A stretch of 64,000 bases of DNA from Parapedobacter luteus (GTDB lineage Bacteria; Bacteroidota; Bacteroidia; Sphingobacteriales; Sphingobacteriaceae): NCBI RefSeq assembly GCF_900168055.1, contig NZ_FUYS01000003.1, positions 496,001 to 560,000 on the forward strand, written 5' to 3'. Every line of letters starts with the position of its first letter. Position 1 is the first letter of the stretch. This document shows positions 27,779-37,563 of the stretch, in pieces. The notes below the pieces were generated by a model that searched no databases, was not told the origin of the DNA, and was given only the letters and a program-made list of their open reading frames with translations. A program made the position numbers and the translations under genes.

Positions 27779-29395
27779 TTATTTAAACATCGAATGATGG
27801 TAAATACCCGGCTGCAGGATTTCATACTTTTCCTTGGCCTTTTCCTGACGTACCATTTCCTTCACATCATCCAGCAATTTCTTTGCATCGTAGACAATAC
27901 CGTCCTTCACGGTATACGTTACGCCACCCACACGCACCACCTCATTCTCTTCCGTCACCCGGATGGCGCCAGTGCCGTACAATACCTGCAGATTTTCCAG
28001 TGGATTTTGGTCCACGATGACAAAATCCGCCAGCTTGCCGACTTCCACGCTGCCGATTTCGTCGTCCATACCCAACGATTCCGCACCGTTGAGCGTCGCC
28101 GCCTTGATGACCTCCAACGGATGGAAGCCCGACTCACGCAGGAGCTCCATTTCCCGCGGATAAGCAAACCCGTACAGCGCATAGATAAATCCGGCATCCG
28201 TGCCAACGGTGACGCGGCCACCCCGGTTTTTATATTCATTGATAAACTTCATCCACAGCTGGTAGTTGCGTTTCCATTGCAGCTCCTGTTCCGTCCCCCA
28301 ATTAAACCAATACGATCCGTGCGAAACCCGGTTGGGCTTGTAAAACTCCCACAACGAAGGCAGGGTGTATTCCTCGTGCCACTCCGACCGCCTTGCGCGC
28401 ATCAGGTCCCTGCTGGCCTCATAAATCACCAACGTAGGCGAAAGCGTAAAATCCAGTGCAATCAGCTCATCCATCACCTTATTCCATCGTTCAGAGTAAG
28501 GTTCGGCTGCCTGTTCCCACAACTGTCCTGCTTCACCGAAGCGATCTTGCTCATCCTGGTAGTTGTATGACAGCGAATAATCCTGTACCGTACGATCCGT
28601 AAACATCGCCTCCGGCAACCCATACCAATGCTCCAATGCTGTAAGTCCCGCCCGGGCACTGTGCAGCGCATTCCAGCGTCCTACGTACACCTGTGCATGG
28701 TGCGTTTTTGACCGTAGCCCCAGGCGTTTGTTTTCTTTGATGGCGGCATCCATGATGTGCGGTTCAGCACCGAAAAATTTGATGCCGTCGGCCCCCTTTT
28801 CCTTGTTGCTGCGCACCCATGCGATGGCCTGCTCTTCGGTACTGATGGGTCCGCTTACCCCTTGCCCGAACCGCGCGTAAGCCTTAATCCTTGGCGCTGT
28901 AATCGTATTTTCCGCACTTTTCTTTTTCTGATCCAACACCCATTCCAGGCCATTGCCACATCCCGGATCGGCAATGGTTGTCACGCCATGCGCCATCCAC
29001 AGTTTAAAAACATATTCGGCGGACGCCGCCTGCGATCCACCGATATGGGCATGCGTGTCTACAAAACCCGGCAGCAGATACATCCCTGTGGCATCCAGTT
29101 CCTTCCCGCCTTCCACGAGTTTTGGCCTGCGCGCTTCGTTGACCGGCACACCCGGTGCACCGACAACCGCTACGTTGGTAATCCGGTTACCTTCCACCAC
29201 GATATCCACTGGCCCCATTGGTGGCGAAAGCGTACTGTTTATCAGCGTCACCCCCCGGATGATCAATTGTTTCCAGGGCCCCTCTCCCTCTGCCCTATCG
29301 GGTGCCCCCGCTACTCGGCCTTGGGCGTACCCCCTGCCACTCATGCCGATACCTGACAAGCAACAGGCGGCAATCACGATTAGTACATGCTTCAT
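27779..29395 (-). CDS. secreted amidohydrolase
   Basis: This 538-residue protein has a signal peptide (residues 1-24, HVLIVIAACCLSGIGMSG). The amidohydrolase metal site is present: GFVDTHAHIGG (H.H), KTHHAQVY, HWYG, and the aspartate in VTVGTDAGFIY. The C-terminal PLENLQVLYGTGAIRVTEENEVVRVGGV stretch resembles the composite beta-sandwich of imidazolonepropionase- and prolidase-like amidohydrolases. In Bacteroidota such exported enzymes often hydrolyse N-blocked or proline-containing dipeptides. That activity is inference here. It lies 16 bases downstream of a serine carboxypeptidase and ends that operon. Confidence 0.85.
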   Translation of the reverse strand: MKHVLIVIAACCLSGIGMSGRGYAQGRVAGAPDRAEGEGPWKQLIIRGVTLINSTLSPPMGPVDIVVEGNRITNVAVVGAPGVPVNEARRPKLVEGGKELDATGMYLLPGFVDTHAHIGGSQAASAEYVFKLWMAHGVTTIADPGCGNGLEWVLDQKKKSAENTITAPRIKAYARFGQGVSGPISTEEQAIAWVRSNKEKGADGIKFFGAEPHIMDAAIKENKRLGLRSKTHHAQVYVGRWNALHSARAGLTALEHWYGLPEAMFTDRTVQDYSLSYNYQDEQDRFGEAGQLWEQAAEPYSERWNKVMDELIALDFTLSPTLVIYEASRDLMRARRSEWHEEYTLPSLWEFYKPNRVSHGSYWFNWGTEQELQWKRNYQLWMKFINEYKNRGGRVTVGTDAGFIYALYGFAYPREMELLRESGFHPLEVIKAATLNGAESLGMDDEIGSVEVGKLADFVIVDQNPLENLQVLYGTGAIRVTEENEVVRVGGVTYTVKDGIVYDAKKLLDDVKEMVRQEKAKEKYEILQPGIYHHSMFK

Positions 29396-29411
29396 ACGCT
29401 CGTTCATTAAG

Positions 29412-30896
29412 TTAATCAACACGATATTTTGCGGGCATATCTTCCGCTGGCAGCGTTTTGGCGATAAACGCCCGCAAGTCGTCGTTGGCTGCCTTCAGAT
29501 CCTCCTTGCGCAAATACATCATGTGACCGCTGCGATAGCCTTTCCAATCCATCCGGGATTTCAGTTTGCCGCTGGGGTCCATCTGCCAAAGGTTGTATTG
29601 CGCATTGAAATAGTCGGTAGCCCCGTCATAATACCCCGATTGGACGAGCACATGCAAAAACGGATTCATCGCCATGGCCTGCCGCAAGCTCTCGCCGGTT
29701 TTGTTTTCCAGCGCAAACCGGTTCCATGAAGCGTGGCCAGCCACGTAATATTCCAGATCCGTATCGTACTTCAGGTAATTTTTGATGTAATAGTTGTTTG
29801 CTGGTGTGAACGTATGCTGCCACGACGTATTCTCCGCTGCATAGTCCGGTCTTTCGCCTGCGACCGTCCGGTCGATGCCCAGGTACCGCGAGTCCAGCCT
29901 GCCAATGGAATAGCCTTCTGCGCGCAACAGCTCTTTCCAGAAAAAGGCCATCGGCACCACCAGGTTATGTTGCAGGATAGCGGTTTCGGAGATCCCCATG
30001 TACCGGGACATTTTGTGCGCAATAGCTTGCCTCTTCCCTTCATCGAGGTAGCCGCCCCTTACCAACGCAGGTATCAGCGAGTCCACCGTATAAGCCTCCA
30101 CTTCGGGAAGCATCTCCTCCAGATCCTTCCGCTGCAGGTCCGCCGGCAGTTTTTTATGGTACCAAGCCGTGGCCGCATAGTAGGGCAGCAAATTGGCATC
30201 ACCCACCGGTCCATACCGCCAGAATCCTAACGTCCCGGGAGATACCAATACCACACCATTGATGTACATCCAATGCCTGTTTTGCAGCTCCAGGGCCAGT
30301 CCCGACACGCGGTACGTCCCATAACTTTCGCCAATCAAATATTTCGGCGAAGCCCATCGGTTGTGCCGGGTCACAAACGTCGACAACCAGTTTCCCAAGT
30401 AGGTGAGGTCGTTGTTGATACCCAGGAACTGCGCAAGCGGCGCATCGCCGACAGGGCGCGAATAGCCGGTATTGACCGGCTCCACATACACCAGATCCGT
30501 GACATCCAGCAACGAATGCGGGTTATCTTCTATTCCATAAGGCTGGATCGGATACCCCTCGTCATCGATGCGTACGCGGTGCGGCCCGGTATAGCCGAGC
30601 CGCATCCACAGGGCACCTGCACCCGGCCCCCCGTTGAACGAAAAAGCAATAGGCCGGGTCGCCTGATTCGCCACATCGGTGCGGTAATAATAGGTGTAAA
30701 AAACACCGGCAATCACCTTGCCTGATTCATCCCATACCGGCTGCATGCCGGTTACTGCGTTGAACTTGACGGTTTGTCCATTTATCATGACCTCATGCTT
30801 GGTCGTTACCGCAGAATCGGGATTAAATGATCGATCTTGCGCTTGGCAAATGTAGGGCAAGAGCATAAGGGCAAAAACAAGTTTATTCATAGCCAT
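29412..30896 (-). CDS. serine carboxypeptidase (S10), copy 1
   Basis: A 494-residue exported carboxypeptidase with a short signal peptide (residues 1-20). It has the S10 signatures NGGPGAGALWMRLGY (oxyanion region, about 88-102), PVNTGYS, and the nucleophile in GESYGTYR (Ser191). The catalytic aspartate is probably in SGYYDGATDY, and the histidine in RSGHMMYLRKEDL near the C-terminus. S10 enzymes remove single residues from peptide C-termini, usually at acidic pH. It follows copy 2 by 8 bases, shares its residue pattern throughout, and looks like a tandem duplicate. Confidence 0.93.
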   Translation of the reverse strand: MAMNKLVFALMLLPYICQAQDRSFNPDSAVTTKHEVMINGQTVKFNAVTGMQPVWDESGKVIAGVFYTYYYRTDVANQATRPIAFSFNGGPGAGALWMRLGYTGPHRVRIDDEGYPIQPYGIEDNPHSLLDVTDLVYVEPVNTGYSRPVGDAPLAQFLGINNDLTYLGNWLSTFVTRHNRWASPKYLIGESYGTYRVSGLALELQNRHWMYINGVVLVSPGTLGFWRYGPVGDANLLPYYAATAWYHKKLPADLQRKDLEEMLPEVEAYTVDSLIPALVRGGYLDEGKRQAIAHKMSRYMGISETAILQHNLVVPMAFFWKELLRAEGYSIGRLDSRYLGIDRTVAGERPDYAAENTSWQHTFTPANNYYIKNYLKYDTDLEYYVAGHASWNRFALENKTGESLRQAMAMNPFLHVLVQSGYYDGATDYFNAQYNLWQMDPSGKLKSRMDWKGYRSGHMMYLRKEDLKAANDDLRAFIAKTLPAEDMPAKYRVD

Positions 30897-30904
30897 ACGC
30901 TTAC

Positions 30905-32407
30905 TCAGTCAACGGTATATTTCGCAGGGACGCCTTCTTTGGGAATGCTCAGTTTGATAAATTCGCGCAAATCCTCATTTGAAGAAGCCAAATCTTCATA
31001 TCGCAAGTACATCATGTGGCCACTGCGATATCCCTTCCAATGCATGCGATCTTTCAGCTTGCCGCTTGGGTCGAGGTTCCACATGTTATACTGCGCATTG
31101 AAATAGTCGCACGCCCCGTCGTAATAACCCGATTGCACCAGCAAATGCATAAACGGATTCATGGCCATGGCCTGCCGGAGATCTTCGCCGGCGGTCTCCG
31201 TCTCGGCGCCCTCCCGCGGCCAGGGCCGGGTATGGCCGGCGACATAATATTCCAGATCCGTGTGATATTTCAAGTAGTTGGTATAATAGTAGTTGTTGGC
31301 TGGCGTAAAAATGTGCTGCCAGGTCGTATTCTCCGGTGAGTAATCAGGCTGTCCGCCTGCCACCATCCTGTCGATACCCAAGTACCGCGAATCCAGACGC
31401 CCAACCGTATATCCTTCCTTGCGCAGAAGTTCTTTCCAAAAGAATTGCATGGGCACAGCCAGGTTATGATCCAAAATAGCCTGCGATGAAATGCCCATGT
31501 ACCGCGACATGCGATCGGCAATGGCCTTCCGTTCGTTTGCATCGATAAATCCACCTTGAGCCATTGCCGGAATCAGTTCCTTGATGGTAAACGCTTCAAC
31601 TTCGGGCAGCACAGCTGTGAGGTCCTTTTGCTGCAAATCGCTGGGCAGCTTCTTATGATACCAAGCCACCGCCGCGTAATACGGCAGCTTGTTGGCATCA
31701 GCCACCGGGCCATCGCGGCGAATTCCCAGACCAGTAGGCGACACCAGCACCACCCCGTTGATATACATCCAGTGGCGGTTTTGCAACTCCAATGCCAGGC
31801 CGGAGACACGCGTCGTGCCGTAGCTCTCGCCTACCAAGTATTTCGGAGAAATCCACCGATTGTTTCTCGATACGAAAGTCGTAATCCATTGGGCCAAGTA
31901 TTGCACATCCGTTTTTACGCCGAAGAAATCCGATGCGGGAACACCATTCACCGGCCTTGAGTATCCGGTATTGACCGGCTCGATATACACGATATCAGCG
32001 ACATCGAGCAGCGAATGCGGATTATCCTCGATACCATACGGCTGGATGGGGAACCCTTCCTCGTCAATTTTGATACGGTGCGGGCCCGTATAGCCCAGGC
32101 GCATCCAGAGCGCTCCGGCTCCCGGCCCGCCATTGAACGAGAAGACCAAGGGACGGGTATCCTGCCCCGGGACGTCCGTCCGCTTGTAGTACGTATAAAA
32201 AACCCCTGCACGGGCTTTCCCTTTATCGTCCCATACCGGTTGCATGCCCGTCGTGGCGCTAAACTTGACCGTCTGGCCCTTTACCACCACTTGATGGTTG
32301 GTCGTGACTGCCGAATCCGGGTTGATTTTGATGTCCTGGGCATGGGCGCTACTGCATACACCCGCCGTCAGCGTCATCAGCACAACAGCTAATCGTTTTA
32401 TCCTCAT
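30905..32407 (-). CDS. serine carboxypeptidase (S10), copy 2
   Basis: A 500-residue exported S10 peptidase with a signal peptide (residues 1-23, LTAGVCSSAHA). The motifs are the same as in copy 1: NGGPGAGALWMRLGY, PVNTGYSRP, nucleophile Ser195 in GESYGTTR, aspartate candidate in SGYYDGACDY and histidine in RSGHMMYLRYEDL. It lies 40 bases downstream of susD and 8 bases upstream of copy 1, in the second susC operon. The tight spacing suggests the two peptidases act with that transporter. Substrate preference is unknown. Confidence 0.93.
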   Translation of the reverse strand: MRIKRLAVVLMTLTAGVCSSAHAQDIKINPDSAVTTNHQVVVKGQTVKFSATTGMQPVWDDKGKARAGVFYTYYKRTDVPGQDTRPLVFSFNGGPGAGALWMRLGYTGPHRIKIDEEGFPIQPYGIEDNPHSLLDVADIVYIEPVNTGYSRPVNGVPASDFFGVKTDVQYLAQWITTFVSRNNRWISPKYLVGESYGTTRVSGLALELQNRHWMYINGVVLVSPTGLGIRRDGPVADANKLPYYAAVAWYHKKLPSDLQQKDLTAVLPEVEAFTIKELIPAMAQGGFIDANERKAIADRMSRYMGISSQAILDHNLAVPMQFFWKELLRKEGYTVGRLDSRYLGIDRMVAGGQPDYSPENTTWQHIFTPANNYYYTNYLKYHTDLEYYVAGHTRPWPREGAETETAGEDLRQAMAMNPFMHLLVQSGYYDGACDYFNAQYNMWNLDPSGKLKDRMHWKGYRSGHMMYLRYEDLASSNEDLREFIKLSIPKEGVPAKYTVD

Positions 32408-32447
32408 TTTTAAGTAAATAAAGTGTTAGTAATGAATTGTTTTTTGA

Positions 32448-33833
32448 CTATCGGTAAGCCTCATTTTGTTGTACATTGTTATTAGCCCGGGTTTCAACCG
32501 AAGGGATGGGCATGACTTGCCTACCCGCATTCGATAACGAATAGCTGGGCTGGCTTCCTGTGGTCCGCACAATGTTGGTAAATACCGTTGTGCCAAGCCC
32601 CCGGCGGATGACGTCAAACCAGCGCTGTCCCTCGCCCACAAACTCCAGGCGCCGTTCTTCCAGGATAGCCGCAATGATCGCGTCCTTGCCTGCAGCAGTC
32701 CGCGCTGCTACACCAGCCCTTGCACGCACGGCATTCAAATCTTCCAAAGCACCATCAAAGTTCTCCAATTCGGCGCGCGCCTCAGCACGTATAAGGTACT
32801 GCTCCGCCAGGCGAAGCAACTGAAAATTATCCCCCTCTTGCGGATCATCCCATTTCGTAGGGTAATAAACCGGCCGGGCAGGATTCTGTGCAATCAACTG
32901 GGCACGCGTATCAGCCGGGTCAGCCACAATCGCCTCGTAGGTCGATTGATGAAGCGCAGTACCTCCCCGCGCACTCAGGTTGGACGGGTAGTACCAATTG
33001 CGCAGCCCGTTGATATCCACATTGCTAAACTGCACTTCAAACAACGACTCTTCCGTATTCTTGTTCCTGAAAATGCTCATAAAAGGCACATTCAGTGATT
33101 TCCCCGCAATCGCATCGGTGGCATACTGTTCAGCCAAATCCCATTGCCGGTTATACAGGTAATACCGGGCCAGCAGTGCGCGCGCGGCGGGTTTGGTTGC
33201 TTTCACTTTAGACAATACCGTAGACGACCGCGCTTCGGGCAGCAGCTGCAGTGCCTGAAGCAAATCCGACTCAGCCTGCGCATATGTTTCGGCCAATGTA
33301 CTTCTTGGCTTCAAATCACTTTCCGTGATGCCCGAAGAAGGCGTCAAGACGATCACGGCACCCAACTCACCATACACCTGCGGATACCCCCCGAAAAAGC
33401 GCGCCAGATCGAAATAAGCCAAGCCCCTGACCCAGTAAGCTTGTCCCAGCATATCATCCTTGATCCCTTGATCGATAGCCATTTCGGGCACATAAGCGAT
33501 GATGTTGTTTGCGATATCGATACACCGGTAAAACGACGTATACAAATCCTCTACCTCGGAGTTGTCCACACTCCAGTTAAATTCATCGGTAGCAATCAAT
33601 GCGTCCCACGTGTCAATCTGTTGCGACATGTCCGACGCCACGTCGGACAAGACCTGCACACGCCACATATACGGCGTTTGCAAGTTGTTGTACATCCCGT
33701 TGACGGCTCCTTCAGCACTATTGAGATCAGAAAAAGCTTGGTTACTTGTAATTTGGGAGACAGGCTCCAAATCCAACAAATTGCATCCGGAAAACGTGAG
33801 CAATCCCGCACATATAACGACTAAAACTCTCAT
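32448..33833 (-). CDS. SusD/RagB outer-membrane lipoprotein (second pair)
   Basis: A 461-residue lipoprotein; ATG 33833 is used because it gives a short signal peptide with Cys17 in the lipobox (LTFSGC). SusD hallmarks are SDLNSAEGAVNGMYNNLQ near the N-terminus, QAYWVRGLAYFDLARFFGGYPQVY in the TPR part, and LLRLAEQYLIRAEARAEL and EERRLEFVGEGQRWFDVIRRG at the end. It lies 11 bases downstream of its susC and 40 bases upstream of S10 copy 2, so the complex and the peptidases are expressed together. Confidence 0.95.
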   Translation of the reverse strand: MRVLVVICAGLLTFSGCNLLDLEPVSQITSNQAFSDLNSAEGAVNGMYNNLQTPYMWRVQVLSDVASDMSQQIDTWDALIATDEFNWSVDNSEVEDLYTSFYRCIDIANNIIAYVPEMAIDQGIKDDMLGQAYWVRGLAYFDLARFFGGYPQVYGELGAVIVLTPSSGITESDLKPRSTLAETYAQAESDLLQALQLLPEARSSTVLSKVKATKPAARALLARYYLYNRQWDLAEQYATDAIAGKSLNVPFMSIFRNKNTEESLFEVQFSNVDINGLRNWYYPSNLSARGGTALHQSTYEAIVADPADTRAQLIAQNPARPVYYPTKWDDPQEGDNFQLLRLAEQYLIRAEARAELENFDGALEDLNAVRARAGVAARTAAGKDAIIAAILEERRLEFVGEGQRWFDVIRRGLGTTVFTNIVRTTGSQPSYSLSNAGRQVMPIPSVETRANNNVQQNEAYR

Positions 33834-33844
33834 AGCAGTAATTT

Positions 33845-36800
33845 TTAGAATGTTAGATTTATTCCCCCCATCCACACTCGCGGCTGTGGCATTACACCCT
33901 GGTCTATGCCTTGAACGGTTTCTGACGGGCTTACCGACACCTCGGGATCCAATCCAGTATAGTTGGTAAACGTCAGCACGTTTTGTCCAGACACATACAG
34001 CCGCAACTGGCTAAGCCCCAATTTTTGGATGGCGCTGCTTGGCAGCGAATACCCCAGGCTGATGTTTTTCAGCCGTAGATAAGACGCATCCTCAATATGC
34101 CTTGATGGGCGGTAGTTGACATTGTAGTTGATGTTTGCCATCCGCGGAATATCGGTCACATCGCCCGGCTGTTGCCACCGGTCCAACTGCTGCGCACTGT
34201 AGCCTGTGGTCCGCTCGCCACCATGTTCGAAAAAGTAACGGTTGTAGTTGAATACATAATTTCCGTAACTAAACTGCAGGAAAGCAGACAGGTCAAAATC
34301 CTTATACCGCCAGGTATTGGTGAGCCCGCCCTGGAAATCGGGCCAAGCATTTTTATCCGAAATGAAGCGGTCTCTGTTTACGTTAAACTGGCCGTCGTCG
34401 CCCGTCCGCCAGATGATATTTCCCGTTTGAGGGTCAACCCCCAATTGTTCATGCACATAAAACGAATACAGCGGATATCCTTCTTCCAGCCGAATATATT
34501 CCCGTGAAAATTGGTTGAAAGGCGAAGCAAGCTTCTTAATCAAGTTCCTGTTTTGCGACACATTCAAATTGATATCCCACGAAAATTGCTCATTGTTAAT
34601 CGCCTGGGCATTGATCCCGAGCTCAATACCCCGGTTTTCCATTTCGCCGTAGTTTTGCAGCATCACGCTATATCCGGTAGATCTCGGCGTAGGCACTTCC
34701 AGCAACAGGTCCTTTGTCTGCTTGTCATAATAGTCCAACGTCAAGCCCAATCTGTTGTTGAAAAAGCCGATATCGACCCCGATATTCAGTTGGGCGGTGG
34801 TCTCCCATTTCAGGTCCGGATTGGCCAGCTGCACCGGATTGAACCCAGCCAAGTCGCCATAAGAAGCCGCTCCACCGGCACCCGGTGTGGTTCCGCCGCC
34901 GCCCCGATAACCGCCTCGCTGACCTCCCCACAACCCCAGGGACGCATAGTTACCAATACCGCTTTGGTTACCAGTTACACCATAGCTGACGCGCCATTTC
35001 CACTGCGAGATCACCGGCAGCTGCTGCATGAAGGCTTCATCTGACATCACCCAGCCCAACGATGCCGAGGGGAACAATCCCCAGCGATTGTTGGCACCGA
35101 ACCGAGAAGAGCCATCGTACCGCATGTTTACACTGACGAGGTATTTCTGTTGGAAGTCATAATTTATCCGGCCAAACACCGAAGCTATTGCCCATTCGCT
35201 TTCATCGCCACTTGAATTCTTGACAGCCGCCGAAGATATTTTTCTAAAGCTGTCACTGGGGAATCCCTGTCCCGTTGCAGTCACAAACGTATTTTTATTT
35301 TTTTGGAACGTCGTGCCCGCCAGGAAGTCCAGGTTGTGTACAGCATTGAAACTGGTCTTATAGGTCAGTATATTTTCATTGATCCAATTCAGGTCGTTGA
35401 CCACGCTGCTCGTCGCCTCACCACCTACGCCCGCACCGGCCACCATCTTGGTATTTGCATAGTTGTCTTCCTGGATGTAGTTATTGTCCAAGCTCCAGGT
35501 CGTCCGAAACACCAGTCCCTCGATGATTGTCCAATCTGCAAAGAAATTACCGATAAGCCGGTTTGTATTCATCAAGTAGTCCGTCTCGTTGACAATGGCC
35601 AGCGGGCTTTCCCAAACCGGGCGGTTGTACGATCCGTCCTCGTTGTAGGCCGGGATATTGCTTGGATAGAAAAACGCATTGGCCAACGCGGAGTTGATGT
35701 TGTTCCCATTTTGAATCCGGTTGCGCCGGCTGTTGGAATAAAAGATACTCGTTCCGAATTTTAAGCGGTCGGCCGCCGAAAAGTCGATGTTGCTCCGAAA
35801 CGATTTGCGATTAAACATGACCGGCTTCATGATCCCTTCCTGATTAAAATTATTGGCAGACACCATATAGCGTATCCGTTCGTTGCCCCCTGAGATTGAG
35901 GCATCGACATTGTACATCGCCCCCTGCTGCATGATGGGATCCATCCAATTGGTATTTATGGCATTATCGGGATTGGCATATGGCGGGGCAAAGGCCGCTC
36001 CCGAAGGGTTCAGTGCATCGAGGCTTCCATAGCGGTCTATCCAGTTATTGGCCGCCGCCTCATTTTGCAACCGCTCGAATGCCGGGCCGTCAACGCGCAG
36101 TTCATTCGGGTCTTTCCACGCCTTGGAAGTACCCGCATAGCTCGAAATCGAGATCGTCGGCTTACCGGATTTCCCACGTTTCGTCGTGATCAGGACCACC
36201 CCGTTGGCCGCCCTGGCGCCATAGATTGCCGTCGCCGCCGCATCTTTCAATATTTCCATAGACTCAATGTCGGATGGATTCAAATCCGCAAGCGGGTTGG
36301 TCGGTTGGCCGAAGGTCGTCCTTGCCAGGTTCTGTGACACAATCGGCACACCATCGATGACATACAACGGCTCGGAGCTGGCATTGATGGACGTACTCCC
36401 CCGTACCCGCACCACCATGCCTGCGCCCGGCTCACCGGAGGCGGCCGTCACCTGTACCCCCGGGGCCCGTCCCTGGAGCATCTGATCGGGGCTTGGCATG
36501 GGTAGATCTTTCAGCGTTTCACCATCCACACGGGCAATAGCGCTGGTCACTGTCCGGCGGCTCTGCTCGCCATACCCCACCACCACCACTTCATCCAACT
36601 GCGACGCGTCTTCCTGCAGCTGGACGTGGTAAGGGCCCTCGTTTGTCACCGTCACTTCCTTTGGTAAATAGCCGATATAAGACACCTGAATGGTAGCATT
36701 TTTGGGCACCCGCAGGGTAAATCCACCCTCGGTATCCGTTTTTGTACCGATACTTGCCTGGTTTTTCACCGATACCGTAGCCCCGGCCAAGCTTTCGCCA

Positions 36801-37255
36801 CCCGCGTCTTTAACCGTGCCGGTAATGGTCACTTCTTCCTGCACAGGCGTGGCCATTTCATGCTTCATGTTGGCAAACTGCGCCTTCGGAAGCGTGATGA
36901 TGATCGTTTCCGAAATAATTTTGTAGGCCATGCCCTGTGGATAAATCACACGGTTCAGCACGTGCTGTATATCGGCATTCTTTACCGAAATACTCACCAG
37001 GTCCGATGACTGGACTACTTCATCGCTGTACAGAAAACGATAGTCCGTCTGTTTGGTGATTTCGCTAAAAACATGTTCGAGCTTAGCATTCTTTAGGGAC
37101 AGCGTCACCTTCTGCGCGCTGCTTTCCGCATACGCGCCAGCTACAAATGCAATAAGCAACAAACAAGTAATCTTCACAGCGATTAGGAATTTAGTGCACC
37201 GAGCATACCAGCATTTACGGTTTGGCATACCCTTGCCAATTGAAAAGTATTTCAT
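33845..37255 (-). CDS. SusC/RagA transporter with STN signalling domain (second pair)
   Basis: A 1136-residue TonB-dependent transporter. After the signal peptide (to about residue 45) it has a secretin/TonB N-terminal (STN) domain at about 49-122 (VTLSLKNAKLEHVFSEITKQ; VLNRVIYPQGMAYKII). A carboxypeptidase-D-like domain follows at about 141-217, then the TonB-box-like DEVVVVGYGEQ at 221, the plug and the barrel, ending in WMGGINLTF. STN domains pass ligand binding to a FecR-type anti-sigma factor, so this is the transporter most likely to control the sigma factor at 48245. It is the only one of the three with this domain. The leader carries the same start-codon palindrome and hairpin as the other copies. 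Confidence 0.95.
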   Translation of the reverse strand: MKYFSIGKGMPNRKCWYARCTKFLIAVKITCLLLIAFVAGAYAESSAQKVTLSLKNAKLEHVFSEITKQTDYRFLYSDEVVQSSDLVSISVKNADIQHVLNRVIYPQGMAYKIISETIIITLPKAQFANMKHEMATPVQEEVTITGTVKDAGGESLAGATVSVKNQASIGTKTDTEGGFTLRVPKNATIQVSYIGYLPKEVTVTNEGPYHVQLQEDASQLDEVVVVGYGEQSRRTVTSAIARVDGETLKDLPMPSPDQMLQGRAPGVQVTAASGEPGAGMVVRVRGSTSINASSEPLYVIDGVPIVSQNLARTTFGQPTNPLADLNPSDIESMEILKDAAATAIYGARAANGVVLITTKRGKSGKPTISISSYAGTSKAWKDPNELRVDGPAFERLQNEAAANNWIDRYGSLDALNPSGAAFAPPYANPDNAINTNWMDPIMQQGAMYNVDASISGGNERIRYMVSANNFNQEGIMKPVMFNRKSFRSNIDFSAADRLKFGTSIFYSNSRRNRIQNGNNINSALANAFFYPSNIPAYNEDGSYNRPVWESPLAIVNETDYLMNTNRLIGNFFADWTIIEGLVFRTTWSLDNNYIQEDNYANTKMVAGAGVGGEATSSVVNDLNWINENILTYKTSFNAVHNLDFLAGTTFQKNKNTFVTATGQGFPSDSFRKISSAAVKNSSGDESEWAIASVFGRINYDFQQKYLVSVNMRYDGSSRFGANNRWGLFPSASLGWVMSDEAFMQQLPVISQWKWRVSYGVTGNQSGIGNYASLGLWGGQRGGYRGGGGTTPGAGGAASYGDLAGFNPVQLANPDLKWETTAQLNIGVDIGFFNNRLGLTLDYYDKQTKDLLLEVPTPRSTGYSVMLQNYGEMENRGIELGINAQAINNEQFSWDINLNVSQNRNLIKKLASPFNQFSREYIRLEEGYPLYSFYVHEQLGVDPQTGNIIWRTGDDGQFNVNRDRFISDKNAWPDFQGGLTNTWRYKDFDLSAFLQFSYGNYVFNYNRYFFEHGGERTTGYSAQQLDRWQQPGDVTDIPRMANINYNVNYRPSRHIEDASYLRLKNISLGYSLPSSAIQKLGLSQLRLYVSGQNVLTFTNYTGLDPEVSVSPSETVQGIDQGVMPQPRVWMGGINLTF

Positions 37256-37261
37256 ACTTTT
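37243..37261 (-). promoter_or_regulatory. start-codon palindrome of the second susC
   Basis: AAAAGTAT (37243-37250), TTC, ATACTTTT (37254-37261): the same 19 bases as at the first susC, with the start codon at 37253-37255. Confidence 0.6.
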
Positions 37262-37317
37262 GCCTAATTAAGGGTTAATTGATAGATTAATTGATACTTG
37301 TTTAGCTTTTAACCTTC

Positions 37318-37350
37318 CGGGAGTGCTGCCAACACTCCCGTTCTTCTTTT
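37318..37350. promoter_or_regulatory. leader hairpin upstream of the second susC
   Basis: CGGGAGTG (37318-37325) pairs perfectly with CACTCCCG (37333-37340) around a 7-base loop. A T-rich tail (37341-37350) follows on the plus strand. It is 63 bases upstream of the start codon. Sequence, loop size and position match the hairpin at 26190. Confidence 0.65.
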
Positions 37351-37507
37351 ACAAGCTTTTTCTTTTCAAATCCAGCATTTTTTCCATTTTGTCGGGTTTT
37401 TCCATCGTTTTTGATTTGTTGGATACCAGTTAGTTACTATAAAGAAACGAAGCGTCCCAATCGGGGTGACAAGAACCGCAATTTTTATTCGTTTAATAAC
37501 CCCATGC

Positions 37508-37542
37508 GGCCAAAACCGGTCTGCTGCTACCGGTTTTTGGCC
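37508..37542 (-). terminator. hairpin after the TPR-metallopeptidase gene
   Basis: GGCCAAAACCGGT (37508-37520) pairs with 37529-37542 with one bulged base, 21 bases beyond the stop codon of the minus-strand gene. Only a weak AT-rich tail follows. Confidence 0.5.
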
Positions 37543-37563
37543 TACATGGAGCATTTTTTAATC

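Larger units (their letters stand above)
37262..37563. other. intergenic region between the TPR-metallopeptidase gene and the second susC
   Basis: There is no gene in these 302 bases. From the susC side they hold the AACCCTTAATT block (37266-37276), the leader hairpin (37318-37340), a T-rich low-complexity stretch (37341-37410) and a hairpin that probably ends the upstream transcript (37508-37542). Confidence 0.6.
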
